This document shows, piece by piece, positions 32,180 to 41,514 of a DNA stretch of 64,000 bases. The position numbers and the translations under genes are program-made. Under the pieces are notes generated by a model, which saw only the letters and a list, made by a program, of their open reading frames with translations, searched no databases and was not told where the DNA came from. Position 1 is the stretch's first letter. Every line of letters begins with the position of its first letter. The DNA lies in the NCBI GenBank assembly GCA_029204225.1, contig CM055106.1, forward strand, positions 36,122,361 through 36,186,360. The letters are read 5' to 3'. Origin of the DNA: Diphasiastrum complanatum (taxonomy: Eukaryota; Streptophyta; Lycopodiopsida; Lycopodiales; Lycopodiaceae).

Positions 32180-32410
32180 ATGGCATCTCAGGGAGGATAT
32201 CTTCTAGAAGCCAGTGAAAGACTAAATACTTCTAATTACTCAATTTGGAAGTTCAGAATGGAGTCTATCTTGATACTCCAGGATGTTATGGATATTGTGC
32301 TTGGTCTTGAGGAGGAGCCTCAAGCACAGGCTGAAATTCTTAAGTAAAAGAAAAGAGCTAGAATGGCTCTACATTTCATTACATTGAGCAAAAATTGTAA
32401 CTCGTCTGTG
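32180..32410 (+). pseudogene. Copia D gag start (truncated)
   Basis: ATG 32180 opens 'MASQGGYLLEASERLNTSNY' and 'WKFRMESILILQDVMDIVLG', the copia A-type gag N-terminus. A stop lies at 32345-32347, followed by 'KKRARMALHFITLSKN', and the similarity ends at about 32405, where an LTR-like sequence begins. About 760 bp of leader separates it from the primer site. Confidence 0.8.
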
Positions 32411-32917
32411 TTATCAAAATCAAGTATACACCAAAAATTTCTTTTTAGCGTTGTCTGTTTCCCATATCAGCATGTCAGCTTGAGAGAGTTGTTCTCTCCT
32501 CACGAATTGAACTAGCTACTGCTAGAACTATTTTTCTTCTTTGACACGCACCTCACTGAGTGTTGCATTCAGGACTCGACTGGACTCTATTTCTGTATTC
32601 GATCTCCAATACATATAGCATGCTTGGTCTAATTACAAAAACTAATTAGCTAAGCATTACAAGATAATTTAAGCTAAAAAGACACTTAATTCTTTTGTGT
32701 TGTTTATTCAATTCAATGGTAGATATACTTCCACTGTCTTTTGCTACTCTGCTTAACTACAAGGGCTTAACGGTTGAGTTGTGACATTCAAACTGTCACG
32801 CTCTTTGAGCTCTGAAGAAAAAATATAATAAAAGAATCTAATAAGTATCCATCTTATAGATTTTTTTCTCACCATAATATACCATATTTATGAAACCCCA
32901 TAACACCCCCTATCTTT
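32408..32917 (-). repeat. Possible solo LTR with polypurine tract
   Basis: On the minus strand AAAGATAGGGGG (32906-32917) precedes TGTTATGGGGTTTCATAA (right edge 32905), a good tract-plus-LTR edge. In plus orientation a TGTGTTATC start near 32412 would give an LTR of about 495 bp that truncates the copia D gag. No partner was found. Confidence 0.4.
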
Positions 32918-33539
32918 CAAGACATTGAAGGACAAATATTACAGTGCCAATTTATAGCTAAAAGTAATCTAAGTTGAGGATTATTATATGGAATAAACGG
33001 ACTTTCAAACCTTGATTAGTTGAATCTAGATCATAAAATTCTCATTTTAAAAACCAAAATTTTGAGTGGCTGATTTTATGTTGTAGTATAATAAAGTAGT
33101 GTATGCACCCATAAAACCTTATATATTGTGACTTCTTAAGTGCCCAAGTTTTCTCAAAAGGACCCATAATCATCTCAGTTTGCTACAACTCTGGTTTAAC
33201 ATTTATAAAAAACAACAAATTTAATTTAAGCACAAGGATCTAACTAGGTAGAGATGGCCCTAGATCCAATAGATTCTCCAAGACTCGCTAGTTCTCTAGT
33301 TTTCTAAACAAAAGCTCAATTAATGTAACATCTACTTGTGAAATTAAACTTGGATTTCACTTCAAATTAACCAAGAACATATGCATTCAATCAATCATAA
33401 TATTATGAAAAGATATGTGATGATCAAAAGACAACGTCAGTTAGAATCTTGACAGTTGAAGTGCTAAGATAAATTTTTTGTGAAGTAGATCCATTTCCAA
33501 GTGTCATAAGAATTTTACACCAACCTAGCATCTTTAACA
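32918..33539. other. No supported gene
   Basis: AT-rich, with minus-strand text that may be the far-decayed 3' part of the element bounded by the preceding LTR. No motif is recognisable. Confidence 0.35.
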
Positions 33540-34450
33540 TTGATTTCTTGCATGCTTGATAATAAATAAGGCTCACTCCTCCTTGATGTGGCTAATCCTC
33601 CTTGGAAGAATCTCAAGGCCTTCTTTCCTCAAACAATTATGCCAACAAGATCACAAAAATTATGCATACCAATATCATATTATGTATGTTAAAATAACTA
33701 GTTCACAAACTAGTAGGATTTTGCATTATTTCTGTAGCCTGGTAGTCAAATCTAATTCTAAATCCAATGATAGTGAGTACTTTATTATGGAGATAAGTGT
33801 CCTTTGTGGATGATACACGTTCTCGCAAGGATTTCACAATATGCCTCTAGAAATGAAAAGTCATAAATATCCAACTCACAAATGAGAAAGTCATTCTTAC
33901 TCCCATAAAACTCGAGAGCAAGTAGACAAAGAAGCCGTTTAAATTTCATTGACCTCATCTTGAATGACAAATCACAAAGAAAATAAGATGTGTTCTTCAT
34001 CAAGGCATCATACTCAATTAGCATTGCCTCATGCCATTTCTTTGAGTTTAATGCCTCTTCTATGCAAGATGGTTTTTTAGTAAATGTAAAACTGAAAGAA
34101 AAAGAGAATGTGTAGGAGGTATACCATCTATAATTTGCATCCCTTTCTCATAATAAGTAAGCCCTCACATGCTCTTAGATTGCTCTAAAAGATCTTATTG
34201 GAAGTCTTTTCAATTAGAAGTTGCTCCTCCTCAAGCATACTTGACTCCTCCTAGATCTCAACTATTCTTTGCACATTAGATTGAACATTGGATACATCAT
34301 CAAGCATGAGAATTTGTTGACTCATTAAATATTACATCGTGAGATATAAGAATCTTATTGGAAGGAGGAATAAAGATTCTATAAGTTTGCTTGACTCACC
34401 ATAACCAACTTTCAAGTCCTCCAAAATCACAACTAGGATGCTGAATATAA
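33540..34450 (-). pseudogene. Copia F: deleted copia fragment
   Basis: From right to left the minus strand carries 'GYGESSKLI'-like text (34410-34390), a variable linker, then 'EEALNSKKWHEAMLIEYDALMKN' (34080-34000), the start of copia RT. It then leaves RT and continues with 'FYGSKNDFLICELDIYDFSF', 'LEAYCEILARTCIIHKGH' and a non-coding tail related to 26740-26830. The last protein segment resembles the unusual tail of copia C. RT catalytic and RNase H domains are missing. Confidence 0.6.
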
Positions 34451-34499
34451 TGAACACAACAAGAATGAATGGTGGATCATACCTACCCAACCAATCTAG

Positions 34500-35123
34500 A
34501 TCAATTTAATCTAACTCTCAAACTATGGATCCTAATCGAGCCACATCTTCCATTGACATAATCAATTCATGGATCGAGCTAGGCCTTCCGACTATGAAAA
34601 ATGCAAAAATTAGCTTGATTAAATATTGTAAATATGTATATAGCTGGAATCCACACGTGTGGAGGCTACTGTTGCCATGTGTGAAGGATTGATCTATATT
34701 CAATATTTCCAGTTTTCATCATTAGATTAGACCTTTCATCAAGATTCTATGTGTTAGATCAACGAATCAAGTTTCTAGGTCTTGTAGGAAGTTTCTTATG
34801 ATTGGAACACTCTTTGAGAGCTCATTTGATCAAGAAAAAATTGGAGAGAGTTTGGCAATTTTGAGATTTCTAGCTTCAAGCTTGTGTAGATTGTCCTTTT
34901 GCATGCATTTCTTGGTACAATGCATTTATCATCATTTGTGTTCTGATATCTGTCATCTGTCGATTATTTACCTATTTTCACACCTGTGAATCAGATTTGG
35001 ACATATAGCTTACAAATCAAGATTGTGACATTTCTAGCTTTTGTAAATTGATAGAAATGCAATAAATCACTCTTGTGGATTGAATGAATCCATTTATCAT
35101 CCTAAATCTCATTAGTTTTCACA
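34500..35123 (+). repeat. Copia G 5' LTR (start approximate)
   Basis: The right edge is ...gttttcaca (35123) followed by a primer-like site. It contains the module cacacgtgtggaggctactg then ccatgtgtgaagg (34652-34687). The left edge is not recognised. Confidence 0.55.
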
Positions 35124-35136
35124 TGGTATAACAAGG
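35124..35136 (+). other. Copia G primer-binding site (degenerate)
   Basis: TGGTATAACAAGG directly follows the LTR end. The first six bases match the initiator-Met site; later bases have changed. Confidence 0.55.
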
Positions 35137-35664
35137 TCTAATAGGTTGAGTGCTTGATCCAAAAGAGAGTCCAAAATTAGCAAGTTTTGGAAGGAAAAAG
35201 CCAGTTTTGAGAGGGCAAGCAAGTTTCTATCAAGGGTAGCATTGGAAACTTTGGGATATATCAATGTATTTTAACTTCAGGTGCCTTCCTAACATGTATG
35301 TAGGTGTTTTGGACCAGTGTGGAAGTCATTTTTTTTTCTTTAGTAAAAAATTGGCATGTTTCAAGATTTTGATGAAATTCCTTGTGCTAGGAATTGGCAA
35401 ATCTACAAAGATCTCAAATCTATGGATAGATTTGGGTTTGGATCATCCAATATAATGTAATTCTTGTGAGCCTTAATCCTTGTGACCTAGACAAGATATA
35501 TTTTCCAAGGTGACTAGATTTTGGTGAAGATTGATTCTAAGATTTGTGATTTAGATATTTGTAGATCTTTATAGATTTTTTATTTATTCAAATATAGTTT
35601 CGTGAGGGTCATATAATCAATTTGTAGAGTCATTTCACACATTGTCTACAAGTGCTTCCTCATC

Positions 35665-35760
35665 ATGGCATCAATAGCAGGTTATCTACTGGAGGCAAGT
35701 GAAATATTGAAGTGCTTCAAGAGAAAGGAGGCACAATTCAATCAAGAAAATATAATTCAG
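35665..35760 (+). pseudogene. Copia G gag start (truncated)
   Basis: ATG 35665 opens 'MASIAGYLLEASEIL', the conserved copia gag start, then similarity ends after about 15 codons. The leader between primer site and ATG is about 530 bp. The downstream sequence is an inverted-repeat region unrelated to gag. Confidence 0.65.
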
Positions 35761-35812
35761 GAAAGTCGTGACCTTGAGGAGTCACTTATGGTGTCCAAAT
35801 CTATTCAAGTTG

Positions 35813-35993
35813 CCTTTGAAGCAAAGAACTATCTATTTCACAAAGGTAAAAGTTGAGAGAAATACTCTTCCGTTGAGGCTGGAACATCATGTAGAACTTT
35901 GAAAGAAATACTCTTTGTGAAATAGTTCTTTGCTTCAAAGGTGAAGATGAACCTTAGTGAATAGATAGTTCTGCATGATGTTCCAGCCTCAAC
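35813..35993. repeat. Interleaved inverted repeats (A-B-A'-B')
   Basis: Arm A (35813-35845, cctttgaagcaaagaactat...) pairs with A' (35912-35940), with a 4-base insertion. Arm B (35875-35898, gaggctggaacatcatgtag...) pairs with B' (35970-35993), with one mismatch. The order A, B, A', B' means both pairs can form only as a pseudoknot-like fold. It lies between the copia G stub and the unknown ORF. Confidence 0.8.
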
Positions 35994-36000
35994 GACCATC

Positions 36001-37575
36001 ATGTCGCTTCCTAGCACAGGCAAGGTGGCAGAATGGATGAACCTTGCCAAGCCTTTGCTCATAGCAATGGGGATCCATGAGCGTGCCTTTTCAAACAAAA
36101 TAGGTATGGAGTTTATTATCATGGCGTTTAGTACTTGGAATGAATCCAAGGCTAAATTCTACATTACCTTTCAAGGAGTCGTGCACAAGGTGCGGGTCAC
36201 TGAGGCTGCCCTTGCTACTGTAGGAATTATTTCTGGGCCTCGTCCAACGCCATCTCATTAACAAGCCAAATCTATTATCAAACCATTTGCTGATTCTACC
36301 ATCAATCAGTACCACACGAAATGATGGTTATCTGCTAGAAGCCATCAAAGATCCCATCCTCCATGTTGTCGCACAATAACTGAACAACTTCCTTATGGTT
36401 GGGAACCTCAAGAAGGAAAGGATTTCTTCCCAGATCCTCCATTGCTTGGTCAAATCTAACTAAGAGTTAGATAAGGGGACTGTGCAACCTTATGATTGGT
36501 TCGAGACGGTCTTCAGGGAGCTAAAGAGAGCGATCACAAGTACCACCAACTAATAGTTTGTTGTGGGCTCTCTTCTGTCCTCCTTGGTCACCTCATACTT
36601 AGTCAACAAAGTTCACGAGTTTCATGCCGATTCCGTGCTAGCCACCTATGATGTAGCACTAGAAAATCATATAGCTCCCAGATTCGTCATAGACTACGCA
36701 GCAAGATTGTTGCACCCACCTTGCCTCCCGCGTCTCGACGTTGTACATAGCTCAAGGGGCAAAAGAAGAAGCAACCACGACTTCTCAAACTACTGAAGCA
36801 GGGCCATCTACATCAAGGGCCGTACCATTGTTTCGAAACTCGGTCACAATCAAGGACAAGGTACATAAAATTTTAAATCAACATCCGTATGAATCCTCGA
36901 GGGGCGGCTGGATTATTAAGTTCAAGACTTCAGAGATTGAAGTGGGAAAGGAATTGAATAAGCTACCTGCATTGGGTGAACAACCAACATGGTGAAAGAT
37001 TGTTTTTGAAAAGACTCCAGATTCAATTAGGAGTTATGTAGCGAGCCCTCGCCAGCTCTGGGTGGATCCATTTTATGTTCCAATGCCAAGGAGAAATAAG
37101 TGAAAAGATTTGGGTCTACCAATGGATAAAATCACCGTCCATATCCCAAATTGGCCCATAATCTATCAACAATACATTGGTCTATTGTAGTGGATTTCAA
37201 TCAGGCCCTCCAGGTTATTCACAGGAATACAGGTTTTCACCAGATCCAACAGTTAGGCAATCAACTATTTTTGCAAAGTATTTGACTAAGTTGGCGTCGA
37301 TATCCACAAGATGGGACGATTGCTTACCAGCATTATCTTTCGATCCAAATGTTCCCATGGCATCCGATAGAGTGCAAGATTAGTTGCCTATAGCGAGATT
37401 GGACTATCATGCCAAGATGTTGAGTGGATCTTGGGAATCAAGATTTACTGCATCGACAACGTCGAATTGGATTTCCGACGCGAATAAGTGCTTTTGTCTG
37501 CACAAGACCGACTTCAATACGGAGCACTTGGAGTTCATGAAAAAAGTGCAGTACCATCTAATAAAAGCTAGGTGA
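36001..37575 (+). pseudogene. Unrecognised retroelement-like ORF, copy 1
   Basis: I do not recognise this protein. Plus-strand frames follow one another with frameshifts and stops: 36001-36260 ('GKVAEWMNLAKPLLIAMGIH', 'FYITFQGVVHKVRVTEAALA'), 36563-36740 ('VTSYLVNKVHEFHADSVLAT'), 36741-36995 (Ser/Thr-rich 'TTTSQTTEAGPSTSRAVP', then 'KDKVHKILNQHPYESSRGG'), about 37000-37160 ('EKTPDSIRSYVASPRQLW', 'PMDKITVHIPNWPII') and 37220-37575 ('DPTVRQSTIFAKYLTKLA', 'FMKKVQYHLIKAR'). The parts from 36741 on match 39039-40020 in the same order. A polypurine tract and LTR-like start follow 60 bp after its end, so it looks like the last ORF of an LTR element. Alternatively it is a captured host gene. Confidence 0.6.
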
Positions 37576-37636
37576 GAGGCCCAACCAAAGCTCCAAGTAA
37601 TAAATCTCGCGAGGTGTCATGAGACCGCCACCGATT

Positions 37637-37775
37637 TTGGTGGGGGATACTGTTGGAGGGTTTGCAGATATCGAGGCAACCCTAACCATAGTTAATAATG
37701 AAGAAGCTTAGTGTTTCTACCCACAAAGTGCTTTTAGCTTGTGAGTTCATACCTGCAAAAATACACGAGATTTCT
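37637..37775 (+). repeat. Polypurine tract and LTR start
   Basis: TTTGGTGGGGGA (37637-37648) is followed by TGTTGGAGGGTTTGC (from 37651), a convincing 3' LTR entry. The LTR is cut off at about 37775, where copia M gag begins on the opposite strand. Confidence 0.55.
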
Positions 37776-38043
37776 ACACAGGCACCTTGGCCGAGGTACA
37801 AGAATGAACTTCTTTAAGAAGTTCATTACTAACATTCATTTTAAGACAATGTAATGCTAGCCTAGATCTCTTCTTGTACTTTACTTGTTCTTGTCCTCCT
37901 TGAGGCTCTTCCTCTTCACCAAGGACAAGATCATACAAATCTTGGAAAACTAGAAGTGACTCCATTCTTACTTTCTAAATTGAATAATTACTTGAATTTA
38001 GCCTCTCACTAGCTTCAAGAAGATAGGTTCTAATTGAACCCAT
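37776..38043 (-). pseudogene. Copia M gag N-terminus
   Basis: ATG at 38043 (minus) opens 'MGSIRTYLLEASERLNSSNY', one stop, then 'KVRMESLLVFQDLYDLVLGE' and 'LHCLKMNVSNELLKEV'. It is the same gag family as copia A and D. It is truncated at about 37776 by the neighbouring LTR. Confidence 0.8.
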
Positions 38044-38533
38044 TTTTACTAGTTAACAAGCACAACAAATGTACTAACAAAGGCTCTCCCTTTTCTCTTT
38101 CTTAAAATTTAGCCACAAACCCACTTTCTTGAATCTCACAAAACTCAAGAAGCAAGATCTATAATGATCTTAAACTCAAAAAGACTTGGGAAATAAAATT
38201 CTACACTCACTATCCTCTTGGAAAAATTGGATTTGACTCTTGGAAGTGCCAATGCCTCCCTATGGTGTTTTAGGACAATTTTGGTCTCTTCTAGTTTCAC
38301 TCTCACAATCTTGTTTGAAGTACAAATATGGAAAAATCACATAGATATGGTGAAAGTACAATTCCAACAGCCTCTCACACGTGTGAAAATAACACTTGAA
38401 CTTTACACACTCATTTGAACTTCAAATAATCAAGTAAACTATTGGTTAGAGTCGCCCTCCTTCAAATTGATTCTAGCACCAATGCTTTCTGCAAAATGAA
38501 GAGTTTTAGATCAATATCAAAGCTCTTAGACTT
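38044..38533 (-). other. Copia M leader
   Basis: About 490 bp of non-coding leader between the gag start and the primer site. It includes ctcacacgtgtgaaaat (38373-38389), the CACGTG word shared with the LTRs. Confidence 0.6.
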
Positions 38534-38545
38534 GGCTTTGATACC
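38534..38545 (-). other. Copia M primer-binding site
   Basis: Minus strand TGGTATCAAAGC directly beside the LTR edge: initiator-Met type with one change. Confidence 0.85.
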
Positions 38546-38805
38546 ATGTAAAATTTCATAGTAATGAACTCAATTTGATCTACAAAAAATCAATAAGAGT
38601 GATAGGAAACTTGGAATCTTGATCTATGTCAAAACTATCATCCAAATCTAGCTTGTACTTGACAATTTCTGTATATTCAAGCAAGAACAACCATAAATTA
38701 CAATGATCCAAAGGCTTCATGCATGTGAAGTATAGCCACTATACGGCCTGCTAATAGAAAATATGTTTACTTAACAGATCCTAAGCATTCATTCACAACG
38801 AATTT
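38546..38805 (-). repeat. Copia M 5' LTR (truncated)
   Basis: It starts TGTAAAATTTCATAG in plus orientation and is cut at about 38805, where gypsy gag-like text begins (ccctggtcatggaatgg). Only about 260 bp remain. Confidence 0.65.
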
Positions 38806-39050
38806 CCCTGGTCATGGAATGGACTATTGTGGAGGGTAGGGGTGGTATACTCAATACATGGGTCTAGGTGCTAATGGAAAATGATTTCGCAGTTGAGGGC
38901 ACTCATTAGTAGTGTGATGTTGTGAGCAGATTGGACACCAGACATTCTCTCTTGCTGAAAAGACTTCTCAGCAATATTTTTCATGGCGGTTTGGAAATCA
39001 ACAGTGAGTTTATCCATATGAGTTTGTTGAGCGTTCTGCTAGGTTTCCAT
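38806..39050 (-). pseudogene. Gypsy B-like gag tail fragment
   Basis: It is nearly the same DNA as 15985-16235: shared strings include ggagggtaggggtggtatac, ggtctaggtgctaatggaaa and accagacattctctcttgct. On the minus strand it encodes 'HMDKLTVDFQTAMKNIAE' and a Cys/His region degraded by a frameshift. In gypsy B this segment follows the gag core; here it follows the unrecognised module. Confidence 0.8.
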
Positions 39051-40020
39051 GACGTCTTCCATAAAGTTGAGGCGGTCCAGTTTCTTCAAGTCCTTGGGTG
39101 TGTGAAAGGACTTGTGGACTCCTGTCAGCCAATCTTGGTCGACCCACGCTTGGAATCTGCATGTCCATGGATCGCCAAGAAGGGCAGCTCGATAATATAC
39201 ATGAGCGATTGGCAACTGATCTTCGACTTTGTTGGAAGGTAGCGCCTTATTAAGATCAAAGAATATGGGGGGAGAAAATTGTCCCATTTAGTTTCGATCC
39301 CATTAAATGCTCTAAGTCCCGGACGTAAGTGGCTACCGCGCGAATTGTTGGATCAGGGCAGTTGAAATAGTGATTCGCGAATGTGGTGAGAGCCCTTCTA
39401 GCATCTACATCCGTAGTCCAATCGTACTTTGATGGAATGATCGGCCAATTGAAGTTTTGAATTGTGATTTTGTCCAGAGGAGTGCCGCATTTCGCCCATT
39501 TGGTTCGTCGTGTACATGGCAGCAAATGTGTGTTCACCCGTAATTGTTGCGAGCTTGTCACATAGGCCCTGATGGTCGCAGGGTCTCTTTCAAACAGCTG
39601 CTGACACCACTCTGGTTGTGGTTGGAGGGCGAGTAATGCTTGCGGCTCCTTGCCCTTTATTGTTTGAGCTGAAAACAATATCTGTCAGTCGTCTCTTGAT
39701 GAGTCGTGGGGATACTTTGATAGGAATTCATTTATTTTCTCCTCCACGGACTTTGGTCTTTGGAAGGCCCGACTGGCAGATATGGTGCACGAACCTTGGG
39801 ATGATGTTGTCTGTCCTTCTTCTTGGCTTTGGCTGGTACTTGCGCCTTGGCCTTGGTCTTGCGTCTCTGCGCCTGTATCTGTTGGTCCTTGGTCTTGGCC
39901 TTCGAACCCTTGATCTTGGCTAAATCCCCCTGCTGTGGGAACCGGCGGGCGTAATTGCACTAGTGTGTGCTCATTCACTTCTTCTTTGTATTTCCAGGTG
40001 ATGGTACAAGAGCTTTCCAA
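39039..40020 (-). pseudogene. Unrecognised retroelement-like ORF, copy 2
   Basis: It starts at ATG 40020 with 'MESSCTITWKYKEEVNEHTL', then a low-complexity linker rich in 'QDQG' and Ser/Thr/Gln, then 'VEEKINEFLSKYPHDSSRDD' and a stop. A second frame (39678-39256) gives 'LFERDPATIRAYVTSSQQLR', 'LDKITIQNFNWPIIPSKYDW' and 'CPDPTIRAVATYVRDL', and a third (39287-39039) gives 'NKVEDQLPIAHVYYRA', 'DPWTCRFQAW' and 'FMEDVMET'. Each block has a counterpart in the same order at 36741-37575 on the plus strand. The end abuts a gypsy gag zinc-knuckle segment. I know no family for it. A gag-like or accessory retroelement protein is the simplest guess. Confidence 0.6.
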
Positions 40021-40084
40021 ACCCTAATATCGGTTCAATGTGCAGATGTGCTATCTAACTGGTTAAACAGGCCATCCACATGTT

Positions 40085-41185
40085 GAATTGATATCATGTT
40101 TCTTTCTAAAAATAGTTTAACTTCTTAGTTGTACCTCCAATTGAGACAAACGGTGCCATTAGAAAGAGCTCGACGAGACCTTCGCAATGGCACCTAGATG
40201 ACCTAGTTCCGAGTTACGGTGAAAAAGTTATAGGCAGACAAAGTTTGCAGAAAAACTCTCATCTAAATAGATATCTCTTTCAAAAAATTAACCCTAATAT
40301 CGGTTCAGCATGCGCCCTTATTGATGCAGCGGGCTGAAACCCTAAGGGCGTGCGCTGAATCGATATTAGGGTTTTGAAATTTGTTTTCTTTTGAAAAGAA
40401 CTCGACAGGAGCTTTGCAACGGCACCAGAATGACCTAATTCTAACTTATGGTACAAAAGTTATAGGTAGTCAAATTTTTGGGCACCAAAATTTTGACTAC
40501 CTATAACTTTTGTACCGTAAGTTAGAATTAGGTCATTCTGGTGCCGTTGCAAAGCTCCTGTAGAGCTTTTTTCAAAAGAAAACAAATTCCAAAAACCTAA
40601 TATTGATTCAGCGCGCGCCCTTAGGGTTTGAGCGGGCTAAAACCCTAAAGGCGCGTGCTGAACCGATATTAGGATTTTGAAAATATTTTTTTAAAAAGAG
40701 CTCGACGAGAGCCTTGCAACGGCACCAGAATGACCTAATTCTGACTTACAATTTAAAAGTTATAGGCAGTCAAAATTTTGGCGCCAAAACTTTGACTGGA
40801 TGTAACTTTTGAACCGTAAGTCGAAATTAGGTCATTCTGGTGCCGTTGCAAAGCTCTCGTCGAGCTCTTTTCCAAAAATAAATAAATAAAATAAAATAAA
40901 TAAATTCAAAATCTTAATATCGGTTCAACGCGCGCCCTTAGGGTTTCAGCTCGCTCAAACCCTAAGGACGCGCGCTGAACCGATATTAGGATTAGTTTTT
41001 TGAAATATATATTTTTTTAGATGAGAGTTTTTCTACAAACTTTGACTGCCTATAACGTTTTAACCGTAATCGAAACTAGGTGATGTAGGTGCCATTGCGA
41101 AGCTCTTGTCGAGTTCTTTCTAACGGTACCATGTTCGTCTTAATTAGAGCTACAACTAAGAAGTTAGACCATTTGAAAAGCTCTC
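40085..41185. repeat. 1.1-kb nested palindrome (foldback array)
   Basis: The segment reads as one imperfect palindrome centred near 40635, and is itself built from smaller palindromes: P1 (about 85 bp; aaccctaatatcggttcagc and its reverse complement) at 40289-40376, 40591-40678 and 40915-40994; P2 (about 210-230 bp; gagctcgacgagagctttgc, tgacctaattctgacttac and complements) at 40377-40590 and 40679-40911. The outermost arms at 40085-40280 and 41010-41185 are two P2 halves that pair with each other. No coding. It would give a very long hairpin RNA if transcribed. Confidence 0.9.
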
Positions 41186-41319
41186 GCAGCATCACTTGGA
41201 AATGCAAAGGAGAAGTGAAGTCCGCCAATTTCAAGCGCCAGTTGCACATATTTTCAAGGGCGTGGTTCTCCTCGGAGCGCATTTCAAAGGGAGAAATATG
41301 CAGGAGAACTATAGTTTAG
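41172..41319 (+). pseudogene. N-terminal fragment of the unrecognised ORF, copy 3
   Basis: The plus strand reads 'LKSSRSITWKCKGEVKSANF' directly after the palindrome, the counterpart of 'MESSCTITWKYKEEVNEHTL' at the minus-strand start 40020. DNA similarity is also clear (gcatcacttggaaatgcaaa against ccatcacctggaaatacaaa). It fades by about 41320. So two copies of the module's 5' end point away from each other across the palindrome. Confidence 0.65.
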
Positions 41320-41514
41320 AAAAACTAAAGCTAGTTAAACTATTCGGGCAGATATTTAACATACGGGCAGTACATATTGTCCAATGAAATATTTATTTCT
41401 GCTCGACAAGAGATTTTGAAATAATAAAAAGTAATCTGAAAACTTGAATATTTTTCCGTCTGGTGAGCACAAGGCCGAGATCAACCATCTTAAACTTTAT
41501 TGCTAAAGCAATGT
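41320..41514. other. No supported gene
   Basis: About 200 bp between the module fragment and copia I. Nothing recognisable. Confidence 0.4.

Noticed and set aside
40289-40994. Plant telomere-like words (aaaccctaa) in the palindrome array
   Set aside because: They are not in tandem (TTTAGGG)n runs. They occur once per P1 arm as part of a longer conserved sequence, so an interstitial telomere is not supported.
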